Position numbers and translations under genes: made by a program
The notes under the pieces: generated by a model
Told to the model about the DNA's origin: nothing
Database searches by the model: none
The model's input: the letters and a program-made list of their open reading frames with translations, nothing else
Assembly: GCA_023101885.1 (NCBI GenBank)
Contig: JALPQD010000404.1
Span: forward strand, 930,001 to 994,000
Source: Typhlomys cinereus
Lineage: Eukaryota > Chordata > Mammalia > Rodentia > Platacanthomyidae
Length of the DNA: 64,000 nucleotides
Direction: 5' to 3'
In this document: one piece after another, positions 22,891 to 35,395 of the stretch
Position numbering within the stretch: the first letter of the stretch is position 1
Layout of the letters: every line of letters starts with the position of its first letter

Positions 22891-24888
22891 AGCTGAAATT
22901 GGACATCCAAAATAAGTATTGTGTTACTTTGCACACTGTTACTTTCAAATTTCTGGTAATGATTCTTCAGTAGGCTTCTCTATTGTCTACCTGATGACTA
23001 AGAACTAGCAGCTTGCATCTGGTAGGTACTTCAACTTCATTAAAATAGTGATTTGAAAAGGAAGGATACTAGTAAGATAAGTGTATGATACTCAAATGGT
23101 TCACTGCATAATGTTAAGGCCTATCACTTAGAAAATTCATTTTGGTTAATGCCTGAAGAAACATATAACATGGGTCAAGAAAGTCTTCAAATACTTAAAC
23201 GAAGTTACAATTATTAACAACCACAATCACATTATCAGTTAATACCATATAAATGCTTCATAACTGATAAGAATATGGTGCAGTATAAAACAGATCAAAG
23301 TATTTTGAGACAAAACGGCAAATTTAATAATTATAAAAGAAGGAAAGAATAATGTTTTGCTGACTGCAATCAGCTTCTGAGCCCATGATTATCTGGAATT
23401 TCATTCTAGGAACACAACATTTTTTCCTATGTTTGTGGTATTTTATAGGTTTTCACATGTATATCATTGATACACTGTCCTTAGAGAAAAAAAAAATCTG
23501 TAATGCCAAAGTTTTATGGCACAAGGATTCGTTACATACACAAACTACATTTTCCATGTTGATTTGTCATGAAAAATTATCCTAGAAAAGTTCTCACCCA
23601 GGTACAGATTAGGTTTTCTGATCTCACATGTAGTTCTAATAAAATCTAAATTCACAGAAACACACCATAGGTGGGTGATTTCTGGAGAGTGTGAAATAGA
23701 GGAAATGTGATGTTGATCAAAAGGCATAATCTATCAGTTTAAAATTCTGCAAGTTCTGAAAATCAACTGTTTGCATAAGGGGAATTATCTTGATATATCA
23801 ACATTTAAGTAAATATAAAACCTATTTTTGAAATATGTAAAAGTGTACCATGTGTACCATCATCTGTATTAATGAATCAAATTATGAATATGACAACATT
23901 CTTATTACCAACATTCTTATTATAATTAGGATGCCTTTGGCATGCGGATCCATTGATTAGCTGCTATTCAAATCATTAATTAGACATGGCAAACATTCAG
24001 ATTTGCAATTTATTTTCCCCAGGTTGTAATAACCATAATTCCTAAACTCTAGAGAATCATAAATGTTGCTTTGTGCTTAAAGCCTTGTAGTAAGTCTCAT
24101 AGATCACAACCTTAACTGTATACCTGTTTCCAAGTGCACAATACTGTGGAGTCTATGAATGGCCTTTTCAGGATTCTGTGAGATCTGCTAAATCTACATG
24201 ATGGAAAAATTGAGACCATCAACCTAGTATTGAATTCAAGTTTTTTTCCTCATTTTACTTTGCATTTGTTCTTGGCTTGGCCTCTGAAAGATACCCATTG
24301 CCCCAGTATCTCTGTCTGCTGATAAAAGCTTGTGACTTCTGATCAAAATTGAGCATGCACAGAGCATTTATTGCCTCATGTGATCCTCATGCTAAGGAAA
24401 CCTTCAGAAGAAGTAAAAAGTATAACACATCATACACATACATTTACTTGAATATACATTCTCATGAGAAATGCACTTGAGAATAAAGAAGCAAAAGTGA
24501 GAGGCTCCTCCTCTCCACTAAGACATTTATACATTACCCATCCTTTTCCTTGTTCTTGACCTAGTTCTCTATACCAAAATAACGCAATTCCACTTTTCAC
24601 ATTACTCTGGCTGAACCACTAAGTTTATGTAATGATTTATTAATGAACTATATTAATGACCAGATATAGAATTAGATTTTCTTAACAAAATCTAATTTTG
24701 TTATCTATGTAGTTCACTTATTCACACGATTTTGGATTCTAGGTGCTACTTCAGTTTTGAAATAACATTTTTCAAGAAACTACAACATATCTATTTGATT
24801 TTTAACAATGAATAAAAGCAAAAAAATCAATGAATATCTTGCTCTTAGATGTTTATCTAGATATGAACCATGGTAGAATTGTGATTTC
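22891..24888. other. AT-rich DNA without recognised features
   Basis: No gene or nameable repeat was seen. A 20-base phrase is partly doubled near 23895-23925 (ACATTCTTATTA repeated). Bases 24889-24903 are the left copy of the target-site duplication of the L1 that follows. Confidence 0.55.
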
Positions 24889-24949
24889 AATAATAACATT
24901 TGTTTTTTATACATTTTCATTATTATTTCAGCTCATACAAACTTAATAG

Positions 24950-25060
24950 GTACAGCAGTTCCCTCACTCCCTCCTCCTCCCCCTGAACTCCCTGCTCCCC
25001 CTCCCATCACCCCTCCCTCCAAAACCCCCCATGCCTCCCGCCCCAATTCCCAGAGTCCTT
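24950..25060 (-). repeat. G-rich tract in L1 3' UTR
   Basis: On the minus strand this is a run of G-clusters (GGGGGAGGAGGAGGGAGTG type), a conserved feature of mammalian L1 3' UTRs with G-quadruplex potential. The same tract occurs at 51930-52010 and 38845-38990. Confidence 0.8.
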
Positions 25061-25614
25061 TCTTGTGCATGCCTGACTCTCCTCTGGGCCCTCCTCTCTG
25101 ATGATGTACAAGGACACAGTGGCATTTCCTTGAACCCTTTCCTGTGTTCCCCTTAAGCATAGGAACACTACTGTAGCTGTCAATCCCTTGCCTCCAAGGA
25201 TCTTGGTGCCTTTAGCTGATGCTAGACTTCGTGAGGTCAATAATGTGTTGGACATTGCGCCGGGCATGCAATCTCCAATTATGATTGCTTCGGCCCTAAC
25301 TTGTGTGGAGTATCTTGCAAATCATTGCTCCTCCCATCCTTTTGCTCTTACACTCTTACCGCCCCCTCTTCCACAAATGTCCCTGAGCTTCAGGATAGGG
25401 AGAGATTAGTCTGGCCTAGTTCTAGGTGGTTGATATAGAGTCTCTGAAGTTCTGGATAGTGGTTTGTTGATTTTCTTTTGCAGTTTTGCTGCTCCTGCAA
25501 TGCCCTTCACTCCATCATGATGGGCATTGTATGTCACCCCCTGGCCAGAGACAAACAGCTGTTAAACTGGAGTCTTATTATTAGAGCACATTCAAGGGTA
25601 GATGTAATACTTAA

Positions 25615-25651
25615 ACCCAAAAGTGGAATCGCAGGGTCATATGGCATTTGG
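25615..25651 (-). repeat. ORF2-derived fragment inside the L1 3' UTR
   Basis: ACCCAAAAGTGGAATCGCAG plus the following TCATATGGCATTT is essentially identical to 26251-26288 of the same element, within ORF2. The same duplicated fragment is in the 3' UTR of the L1 at 45717 (51318-51355) but not in that of 35934-39036. Confidence 0.85.
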
Positions 25652-25973
25652 CAATGGGAGGGGTCAATCACCCATTTGCAAAATGGTTACTTTTTAATCT
25701 GACGGACTATATGCCCTCCCCTTCTGGTGAGTTCATACCCCCTTACTTGTAAATGATCAGGAACGAATGTCTGTGAACTTAACTAGGTGTCACATTACTT
25801 TCTTGCAGTCCTTGATGGAGGCCTATTTTCTCTACTGTAACATGGTCACTTCTCTCCTTGTTTCTGTTGTGGCCCTCCAAGTCCATCCCTCCTGTTCATA
25901 ATCCTTGCAATTACTGTAGGTAATACATAGATTTACCTATGAGTGTCTCAAGATGGGCTGAGTGGGTTTGGTA

Positions 25974-28834
25974 TTAGGAGCCACCTATTAAGGAGTACAT
26001 ACGGCGCTTAATTTTCTGGGTCTAGGATGCTTCACTTAATATAATGACATCCATTTCCCAGCAAATTCCAGTAATTCATCATTTTTGATGGCTGAGTAGT
26101 ACTCCATTGTATAGATGTACCACAGTTTCCTTATCCACTCGTCAACTGTTGGACATTTGGGTTGATTCCATGTCTTTGCTATTGTAAACAGTGCTGCTAT
26201 GAACATGGTCGTGCTTGTGCTATCGAGGTGAACCTCTGCTGTATGGGGGGTTATACCCAAAAGTGGAATCGCAGGGTCATATGGCATTTCAATCTTTAGT
26301 TTATTTAAGACTCTCCAGATGGCTCGCCAGAGTGACTGTATGAGCCTGCACTCCCACCAGCAATGTAGGAGAGGTCCCCTCTCTCCACATCCTCTCCAGC
26401 ATTTGTATATTGCTTTTGGTAGGATGGTCATTTTTACGATGTTGATTCTACCAATCCAGGAACATGGGAGGTCTTTCCACCTTCTGGTGTCTTTTGCAAT
26501 TTCTTTCTTTAGGGTTTTAAAGTTTTCATTGTAAAGGTCTTTTACCTCCTTGGTTAGGTTTATAACAAGGTATTTCATTTTCTGAGGGGCTATAGTAAAT
26601 GGGATTGTTTCTCTCAAGGCTTTTTCACTTCTTTCATTCTGGGCATATAGGAAGGCCTCTGAATTTTGCACATTTATTTTGTATCCTGCCACCCTGCTGA
26701 ACTTCTCCATTAGTTCTAGGAGCTTCCTAGCAGAGTTTTTGGGATCACTCAGGTATAAAATCATGTCATCTGCAAATAGGGATAGCTTGACTTCTTCCTT
26801 TCCTATTTGAATCCCTTTTATATCACTTTCTTGTCTTATGGCTTCAGGTAAGACTTCAAGTACAATATTGAATAGAAGTAGTGAGAGTGGACAGCCTTGT
26901 CTAGTTCCTGATCGAAGTGGGAATGCTTCCAATTGTTCCCCATTGAGCATAATCCTTGCTGTGGGCTTGTTATATACAGCTTTTATCATATTGATAAAGG
27001 TTCCTTCCATTCCTACTGTCTCTAGCATTTTGATCATAAAAGGCTGTTGGATCTTGTCAAAAGCTTTTTCTGCATCTATCCAGAGTATCATGTGGTCTTG
27101 GACTTTGGACTGGTTTACATGATGAATTACATTTATTGATTTGCGTATGTTGAACTAACCTTGTGTGCCGGGGATGAAGCCTACTTGGTTCCTGTGCATA
27201 ATCTTTTTAATATGTTTTTGAATCTGCTTTGCTAAAACTTTGTTGAGAATCTTTGTGTCTGTGTTCATCAGAGAGATCAGTCTATAGTTTTCTTTTTTAA
27301 GTGAGTCTTTATTAGGTTTTGGGATTAAACGATATTAGCTTCATAGAAGGAATTTGGTAGTGTTCCTTCCTTTGCTATTTGATGGAACAGTTTAAGGAGT
27401 ATTGGTATTATTAACTCCTTAAATGTCTGGTAGAACTCTGTGCTGAATCCATCTGGTCCAGGACATTTTTTGTTGGGAAGATTCAAGATTACTTCCTCAA
27501 TTTCCTTATATGTTAAAGGACTATTTAAATAATTCACAACTTCCTGATTCAATTTAGGTAAGTTGTGTTTACTTAGAAATTCATCCATCTCTTTTGTGTT
27601 GTCAAACTTCAGAGAGTATAACTTTTTGAAATATGATGTTATAATTCTCTGGATTTCTTGGGTATTTGTGTTTTCTCTCTCCTGCTTTTGGTTAATTTAG
27701 GTAGGGGTGTATCAATCTTATTGATTTTTTCAAAGAACCAGCTTTTTGACTGGTTGATTTTTTCTATCATTTTCTTAATCTCGATTTCAGATATTTCTCC
27801 CCTTATTTTGCTAATCTCCTCTCTTCTACTGCTTTTGGGATCAGATTGCTCTAGTTTCTCTAAAGCTTTAAGCTGCATTGTTAAGTTGTTTATTTCTGAT
27901 ATGTCCATTTTTTTGCTGTAGGCATTGAGAGCTATGAACTTATCTCTTAGAACAGCTTTCATTGTGTCCCAGAGATTTTGGTAAGTTGTATTTTCATTAT
28001 CATTCACTTTCAGGAAATCTTGAATTTCCTTTTTAATTTCTTCCTGAATCCAGTTCTCATTCAGCATCATATTGTTAAGTTTCCAGGAGTTAGTGTATTT
28101 TCTCTTGTTTGATGTGTTGTGGATGTCCAGCTTTAGGCCGTGGTAGTCTGTCTGACAGGGCACAGTTTAGACTTTCAACTTTTTTGTATGTGTAAATTCG
28201 TTTTGTGGCCCAATATGTGATCTATTTTGGAGAAAGTTCTGTGTGCTGCTGAAAAAAATGTGTAATTCTTTGGTGCGTGGGTGAAAAGTTCGATAGAGAT
28301 CGGTAAGGTCCATTTCTTTAAGGGTTTGATTAAGGTCCAAAGTGTTTCTGTTAAACTTTTGATCTATTGATCTATCCCATGTTGAGAGGGCGGTGTTGAA
28401 GTCCCCAAGAATTATCATTTGGGGGTTGATTTCTTGCTTTACATGCTGTACGTTTTCTTAATGAATGTGGAGGGGCCCATATTAGGTACATATATGTTCA
28501 GGATTGTGAAGTCTTCCTGGTGAATTGTACCTGTGACTAAAATGTAGTCTCCATCCGTGTCTCTTATAATTTTCTTTGGTTTGAAGTCCACTTTGTCTGA
28601 TAGCATAATGGCTACCCTTGCCTGTTTTCTGCTTCCATTTGCTTGTAGAATTGTTTACCAGCCTTTTATTTTTAGAGCGTGCCTATCTTTTGTGGTGAGA
28701 TGGGTTTCCTGCAGGCAGCAGATTGATGGATTGTGATTTTTAATCCAAGTTTGTAATCTGTGTCTCTTGATCGGTGAGTTAATTCCATTAACATTTAGTG
28801 TTATAATGGAGAAACTATTTTTAATTCCAGACAT
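25974..28834 (-). pseudogene. L1 ORF2 with internal deletion and stops
   Basis: It starts at ATG 28834-28832. It has the TAA at codon 60 (28657-28655) shared with two sister copies. The reverse transcriptase region includes the [12 protein letters not shown] active-site block. Near 26401-26406 the frame jumps from the LPKAIYK segment directly into the cysteine-rich C-terminal motif ([18 protein letters not shown]), removing about 0.9 kb that the copy at 47187 retains. The break lies at a short ACAAA microhomology and by chance keeps frame, so an open 351-codon stretch (27091-26036) spans it. The native ORF2 end is at 25974. Confidence 0.88.
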
Positions 28835-28884
28835 TTATTATGTTTAGTAGTTTTTATAAGTATATTGCTTCGCTTTTAATGGTG

Positions 28885-29952
28885 TTATACTTGCCTTCTG
28901 CTCTCCTGGATATGCCTGTTTTTTTCTTCAAGCTTGAGTATCATTTCTAGCATTTTTTGAAGGCCTGGTTTGGTGGACATGTATCCCTTCAAGTTGTCTT
29001 TGTGCTGGAAGATTTTTCTTTCTCCCTCGATCATGACGGATAGTTTTGCAGGGTAAATCAGCCTAGGTTGACATTTTTGCTCATTCAATACTTGAAGTAT
29101 GTCTCTCCAAGCTCTTCTTGCTTTTACTGTTTCGACTGAGAAGTCATTTGTTATTTTAATAGGTTTACCTTTAAAAGTGACTTGTTTTTTTCCCTTGAAG
29201 CTCTCAGCACCAGTTCTTTATCTTGAATGTGGAGTGTTTTAACTATTATTTGCTGTGGCGTGCTTCTGTTTTGGTCGTATCTGTTTGGGGTGCGGAATGC
29301 CTCTTGTATATGGATGGGCCTCTCTTTTTTATATGAGGAAAGTTTTCCTTGAGGATCATTTGAAAAATTTCCTTAGGGGTGGTATTTTGAGATTCTTGCT
29401 CTGGTATTCCATGAATACGCATGTTAGGTTCTTCAGAGTGTCCCATATCTCCTGTATATTTCTCTCAAGTATCTTTTTGGCTTTAACAACCTCTTCCATT
29501 GAGCTGGTTAGTACTCCCACTTCATTTTCAAGGTCTGAAATTCTGTTTTCTGCTTCCTTAGTTCTGTTGATAAGATGCTCTGTGGAGTTCTGGGTTGAAG
29601 ATAACTTGTCTTGTAGCTCAGTTTTAAACTCTGCTTGAGTCTGTTTTAACTGCTCTATGCCAGTTTTTATTTCTTGCACTGTTTTTCTCAACTCCTCCAA
29701 GTGTCTGTTGTGTTCCTCTTCAAAGGGATTGATTCGATTATGTAATTCCTCCCGGATTTCCTCTTTCATAGTATTGAACATGGTAATGATCATATTTTGA
29801 AGGTCCTTATCCTGGGTCAGGGTTTCTTGGCCATTTTCCATGGGTTTGTTCTGGTTGGAGTCTAACATTATGGGATTAATTCCTTCAGTGGGAAATTTGT
29901 TTACTTGAGTGTTGCTTATCATGGATTTGCTCTTTGACTTTGGCATTGTCAT
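28885..29952 (-). pseudogene. L1 ORF1, frameshifted
   Basis: Start MTMPKSKSKSM at 29952. Coiled coil and C-terminal RNA-binding signatures are present as in the sister copies, but the reading is split: 29952 to about 29356 and then other frames, with the ending at NEQKCQPRLIYPAKL...QESRRQV (29088-28885). Small losses near 29425 (one base less in GGTTCTTCAG) and near 29190 (shortened T-run) account for the shifts. Confidence 0.88.
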
Positions 29953-30208
29953 TTTAACTCTTAAGATCTTTCAGTTTCACTAAGCTGAATTATTTGGCCT
30001 GGGGTTCTGGGGGTGAGCACGGGCGGAGCTTACCTAGGTCGCAGATGAGGCCCGACTGGACCTCGTGCGTCCAGGCCAGCGGAGCGGGGTGGGGAAGGGA
30101 GGATGGGGGCGTCTGCATGGTGCTATGTAACCGGAGGGGAACTGGGGCACGGCCAGGGCACAGTGGGAGGTCCTCCTCGTCTCTTGGCCCTGAGCGTGGC
30201 TCCGGCTG
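29953..30208 (-). promoter_or_regulatory. L1 5' UTR monomer, copy 3
   Basis: A GC-rich block with one monomer, including CTTACCTAG (30029-30037; CTAGGTAAG on the element strand). It ends directly at the target-site duplication, so transcription or reverse transcription ended within the next monomer. Confidence 0.72.
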
Positions 30209-30220
30209 AATAATAACATT

Positions 30221-30580
30221 TGTAATGGTTACTCCTAACTATTGCTGTGAGAGAGGACCCAACGTTAAGCAACTTAAGGAAGAAAGGGAGATTTATTCAG
30301 CTTACGGTTTCAGAAGGAACGTATGGTCTCTCAAAGCAAAGGCGGCATGGCTGGTTGGCCAAAGCTGGAGAAGGCTAAGTCACTGCAGACATCTTGAAAT
30401 CTGAGAGCTACAGACTGTTTGCTACAAAGGCAGACTTCTCCTGGAGGTAGCGTGGGACTAATCCACCTCAAAGCCCACCCCTTGTGACTACCTTCTTCCA
30501 GCAAGGCTCCACCTCTCAAGGTGCCATGACCTTGCTAAACACATGAGACTGTGGGGGACACATTTCAAGCCGTGATAACA
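30221..30580 (-). mobile_element. MaLR-type LTR, minus strand
   Basis: The reverse complement starts TGTTATCACGG, passes GTGTCCCCCACAGTCTCATG and ends near AGTTAGGAGTAACCATTACA, the layout of an ORR1/MLT1-type MaLR LTR. A second copy lies at about 54260-54633. L1 copy 3 is inserted at its left border, sharing a few bases with the target duplication. Confidence 0.6.
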
Positions 30581-31434
30581 TTGAAATCAAAGGGTTTTTG
30601 AAGAGCAGCTTTGGATATGAACACTCCTTTTTAAGATAAATAATTCCATGCCTCAGAGAAGGAAAGGCTTAGTTAGGACATTTTATAAAGACCACAGTGC
30701 ATGTTTGAATATGGTTTAGGCTATCAAGGGTCTCTGGATTATAGTATTAGTGCAAAAGTTGAAAAAATGAGGAATGGCCAGCAAGACTCTAGAATTTTAC
30801 AAGTATCTTGAGATCAAAATCATAAATATCATATAATCAATTCTTGATACAGCCTACATAAGATCAGCTCCCATGATAGGTTGTATTGTTTCATGTTATG
30901 TCACCAACAGCCCATACATATAGCAAGATAAAGGAGGCAAGTCAGGGACAGATTTCACTTGACATGGTATATTTAGAAAAAATTTCCAACATTGTCCATT
31001 TTTTCTTTTTAGTCTTTTAAAAAATGTACTTGCTTTTGTAATCATATTAAAATAGTTTTCTTCACTTTCCTTCCCAGTCAATCACTCCACTTATGAGACA
31101 TTTTTCTTTTGATTTGCAATAATTTGGGCTACTTTTCTCATATCTGGAACTACAAAGGTGGAATGGTACTATATTTAATTTATGTGTATATTTTTTCATT
31201 CTGTATGAATATTTGAAATTTGTTGTTTTGTATTGGAAAATGGTTCTCAATTGTACAGATATACTGGAATATGTTTATTCATTATTCTCCATTTTCATAC
31301 TTGGTTCTGTTACAATATTAGTATTCATATTATTAAACAAAAAATGTTTAGGGAAAGTTGACTGAATTTTTATTTCAAAATATTCCCCAAGATTATATTG
31401 CATTTATTGTATATATTAACATTGGGTTTTATTT
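30581..31434. other. AT-rich DNA without recognised features
   Basis: No gene, RNA or repeat family was recognised. Confidence 0.55.
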
Positions 31435-31645
31435 CTATTTATTTATTCTGAGACAGAGTCTCATGTACCTGCAGCTCCCCTTGAACCTTCCCTATAGCTG
31501 ACGATGAACTTGAACTTCTGATTCTCCTGCTACTGTCTCTGGAGTGCAACAACAAACTAGGGTTGTGCATTTTTGGGGATCAAACGTAGGGCTTTGTGCA
31601 TTCTTGGTATGGACTCTACCAATTCTAAGCTACATTTGGCAACTC
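31435..31645 (-). mobile_element. B4 (ID-B1 composite) SINE, minus strand
   Basis: On the plus strand it reads from a T-rich end, through a B1-like part (CTGAGACAGAGTCTCATGTA), to an ID-like part (GGGGATCAAACGTAGGGC ... ACTCTACCAATTCTAAGCTAC). In sense orientation this is ID then B1, the B4 arrangement. Confidence 0.65.
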
Positions 31646-33170
31646 AAACTTATTTCTAGGAAAATGTCAGAGAAAGAAAGCCCCTGAGTCAAAAAGATCC
31701 ATTGCATTCTTTTGAAATGAAAGCTTATTGAGACATTCAATTATAATTATGGTTGTTATTGTACCAATATGGCAATATTAAGAAGTTGGTAGAAAGCAAG
31801 TGTAGCACACATAGTTTACCATATTTTTGTTTATTTTTTTACAAAAAGAGTTTGCCAGTTCTTGGACCAAGATGCTTATAAGACTCATTCATGATATTTC
31901 ACCTCTATCTGTATTATGTCCAATTATCTTCAGTGATATCAGTCATAATTGACCCATAGGGATAATAATCTGTTATTTAAAGATCAAAATAGAGATATAT
32001 CATTATTGTGTAATATCATATAACTGTTTGAGATAAAAAATAATCTATAATCTATCAGCAGATACATTAACATGTTGAAAGACCATGAATAGTGATCATG
32101 TATTATAAAGTTAAGTAAATTTCAGAGACACCTTTTTGGCCTTTTTATCAGAGTGGAATAATATGTGTTTAATTAGATGCTTATATTAATTAGAACATTA
32201 TCATATTAAATGTATATGAAATATCACAATATATCTACAAAAACATTTGAGGTCTCCATGTCAAAAAAAAAACGTTTTTGAAATGATTCATTTACATAAA
32301 TCAATGATAATTTTCCTTTATCAAGGCATGACATGGAATTCATGATCTTTTCCTTTTTTTATTTGTGAACATGGAAGGATTAAATGTAGTGGTTTATAGT
32401 AGAGTGTTTTTTTCTAATAGTTTTTACTTTTGGATAAATTGGAACTGTTACTTTCACATATGCTTCTCTAGATATTTACTTCAAATGGATCAAATCAAAT
32501 GAGCTTGAAAGTAGCAAAAGTCATATTCATATAGAAATACAAGACTAAAATAGAATTTCTAAGTCACAACTTCACACAAAATTCATGGAAAATTGTGGCT
32601 TCTATTTAAATTGTTTCAAATTGGTTACCATATAATTTCCAAGTACCTACAATTCTTCAAATCTTTGGCTGAATATAAATTCACATTGTTTTTAACCATG
32701 TTAGCCACTATCTCCTGGCTTTCTATTTATTGTTCTTTAATTCCATCACTGAATTACATAATGGGAACTAACAATTGAGTTTGTAAGTAGAATCTGTTTT
32801 TAATGTTTTTATAAGTAATGGGAGTCTATTTTCATTATTCTTCATGTGATCATCTAGTGTTCCCAAGTACATAAATTAAAGAAAATGTATATTTTCTTTT
32901 CAGTACACTTAATGGTTTGTCAAAAGTCAGTTACTGAAATTACATGTAATCGTTTCAGAGCTACCTCTTTCATTCTTTTGGTCTGTGTGTGTCTGCTTTA
33001 ATGTAAATATCATACTGCTTTAGCTGTTCTGACTTTATATTTTCAATTAACAGTGTATGCTGCCTCAACAAAAAAGACTACTTTACAGAATGAAAAACTA
33101 TACCTGAAATTAGGAAACTTAGGTATAGCCAGAATTTATAAGGAATACAAATAAATTAATGATACTAAAA
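31646..33170. other. AT-rich DNA without recognised features
   Basis: No gene or named repeat was recognised. Confidence 0.5.
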
Positions 33171-33890
33171 CTGATCTAAGTAAATGACATAAAGGGCAAA
33201 ATAGGCAATTTTTTAAAAGGAGATATAAAGATGTTCAACATTGCTAACAATAAAATGCAGAATGAAACCACAATAGTTTAGCATGACTATTATCACAGAC
33301 AAAAATAAATATTGGTAAAGCTGCATTGAAAAGGCAACTCTCACTTCGTGTTGGTGTGAATATAAATTAGTACAGCTGTTACTCCAAAAGCTAAAAATAG
33401 ATCTATCATATGACCTAGCAATCACATTGCTAAGTATGTATGCAAAGGAAATAAAATCAGCATGTTGAAAGGATATCTGCACAGTTAAGTTTATTATGCA
33501 CTAGTTTCTGTAACCAGAACACAGAATCAAATGTTCATTCACCAACAGAAATATGCTAAAGATATACAGTGGCATACTGTTCCATTATGAAAACATGAAA
33601 TTCTGTCATTTGTCATATTCACAGACATGACTGGATCTGGAAGGCATAATACTAGGTAAAATTCTGATACAGATAGACAGTCACCACATTATAATTCTCA
33701 TATGTGGAATCGAAAAAAGTCAAAGTCAATAGAAGTTGAGAGTGCAATGGTATTCAAAAGAAACATGCAAGAGTGGGGAATGCTGGCACTAGGGAGGGAA
33801 TCCACTAAGATGCAATGTTGCAATTAGTTAAGAACAGTTATTTATGAAGTTATATGACATATTAAGGTAAACATTTACAAAATACATCAT
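33171..33890 (+). mobile_element. Old L1 3' end
   Basis: Decayed end of ORF2: phrases equivalent to AAAAGGAGATATAAAGATG, TATGACCTAGCAATCACA, GATATACAGTGGCATACTG and GACATGACTGGATCTGGAAGGC follow L1 ORF2 order. Then comes a short 3' UTR with ATATGTGGAATCGAAAAAAG. It is far more diverged than the young L1s here. Confidence 0.65.
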
Positions 33891-33897
33891 GCAAAAT

Positions 33898-34266
33898 TGT
33901 GATAGTTAATCCTGGGTATCATCTTGATCTTGGCATTAACTAAGATCAACTGGACCACCTGAAGAGATTATGTAGATAATATACAAAGATCAGCCCTAGA
34001 TACCATTGGAACCGCCATAGATCTCATCAGAACCTCCAGATAAAAGGAGCCACAGAAGAGAGAGACACTCCAGGAATGCTCCAGTCATGAGGATGTTTGC
34101 TATGACTTAGCCTGCCTTCAGCTTCAGCTACAAGCCATGTTACCACCACTGTACTGTGAAAGTCTGTTCTCTCCACTGGAATTGTAAGTTGAATAAATCT
34201 CCCTTTCTCGCTTAAGTTGTTTGATGTTGGGTGTTCTCTCAGCAATAGTTAAGAGTAACTGTTACA
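33898..34266 (+). mobile_element. ERVL/MaLR-type LTR, plus strand
   Basis: It begins TGTGATAGTTAATCCTGGGT and ends GCAATAGTTAAGAGTAACTGTTACA, with a TTGAATAAATCTCCC poly(A) region at about 34190. The outline fits a MaLR/ERVL LTR. Flanking AAAAT and CAAAT pentamers could be a 5-bp duplication with one change. Confidence 0.55.
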
Positions 34267-35089
34267 CAAATCAAAATAGCTTGAAATGTATTCACAATAA
34301 GGAAATAATGAAAATTTTAAAGTGATGGATGGGCTAATTTCTCTGATTTGATCATTAGTCAAGTGAAAACATCATCTTATACTGCAAAAAAACTAAATGT
34401 AAATAAACATTTAAATGATGAAAAAATAAAAATATAAATAAAGATAAAATGGAGACAACTTTTCAAATACTGAAAGACTTGTCATCATTTAACAACTGAG
34501 CACAGATATGCATGACAAGTTATGCATGACAAGTTAAAATAATTTTAACTGCATTTGAATTTTATTTTAATAATTGAACTGTAATCATGAATTTAGAATT
34601 AGTATTTTGTTAGGATTTTATATAATTACTATGTGACAGACTGTATTTGGTATTTTGCATGTGTATTCTACATTTTAGGTGTGGTTTTAATCAGCAAACC
34701 TAGTGGATAATATAAATAAATATTTCATATGTGACCTTTCCCTTGGTATATGTATTAAATATTAAGTATAAGGTATTAAGTATCATTTGGAAAAACACAT
34801 AAATATGAAGTGACTGGATGAAATTTCATTGAAGTCAGATAATTTGAGTGATTTAAGAATAATTAATGTAATTGGAATGAAGAGAATAGTTTGTACATAT
34901 TTGATAATTATTTTGCTTATGAAAAATAACATCAATCAGTACCAAACGTATAGAAGATACAAACAAGAGAAAAAACATGAATCTTGAATGTTATTAGGCA
35001 CAAAATGTTCCATAAGAAGGAATAGACTTACTGAACAAACAAAGAAACAAAAACTAAACATACATGAAACCTTAGAGACAATGACTTAT
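34267..35089. other. AT-rich DNA, one short tandem repeat
   Basis: TATGCATGACAAGT is repeated directly at 34507-34520 and 34521-34534. Otherwise nothing was recognised. Confidence 0.5.
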
Positions 35090-35395
35090 GGGTTGGGAAC
35101 CGCTCAGCAGTTAAATGTTTTGCCTTTCAACTAAAAAGACTGAACTTTGGTTCCCAGATCATATATAAAAAAGCCCAGGAGAAATCAGGGCAGCCTGCAA
35201 TTCTTAACATGGAATGCAGAGACTGGGAAACCCTGGAGCAAAGCAATAAGGAGATAGAGCAATCTAGATTCTAGATATCAAGTTTGGGCCCCCACAAGCA
35301 CACATACTTGTTTCCTCTGGTATATACACAGCACAAAAATACACACATGCATGAATGCATGCATACATGTGTGTAATAAATAAATAAATGAAAAA
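35090..35395 (+). mobile_element. B4-like composite SINE, plus strand
   Basis: A tRNA-like head (GGGTTGGGAACCGCTCAGCAG; box-B-like TTTGGTTCCCAGATC), a B1-like middle (GCAGAGACTGGGAAACCCTGG) and a CA-rich tail (CCCCCACAAGCACACATAC) ending in AATAAATAAATAAATG. Confidence 0.6.

Larger units (their letters stand above)
24904..30208 (-). mobile_element. LINE-1 copy 3, full-length ends but internally deleted
   Basis: The flanking 15-bp duplication AATAATAACATTTGT (24889-24903 and 30209-30223) is perfect. On the minus strand the order is 5' UTR (30208-29953), ORF1 (29952-28885), ORF2 (28834-25974), 3' UTR and A-rich tail at 24904-24925. The length is 5305 bases against 6368 for the copy at 45717, mainly because about 0.9 kb of ORF2 is missing at a junction near 26401-26406. 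Both reading frames also carry other lesions. Confidence 0.95.

Noticed and set aside
26838..27122. Open frames on the strand opposite to L1 ORF2 (also 35884-36192 and 48937-49239)
   Set aside because: They are antisense shadows of the conserved reverse transcriptase region; the same shadow appears in each copy.
30221..30580. hAT-type DNA transposon, because ATAACATT occurs on both sides
   Set aside because: The reverse complement follows a MaLR LTR layout (TGTTAT start, AGTAAC near the end), and the second copy at 54260 shows no such 8-bp pair.
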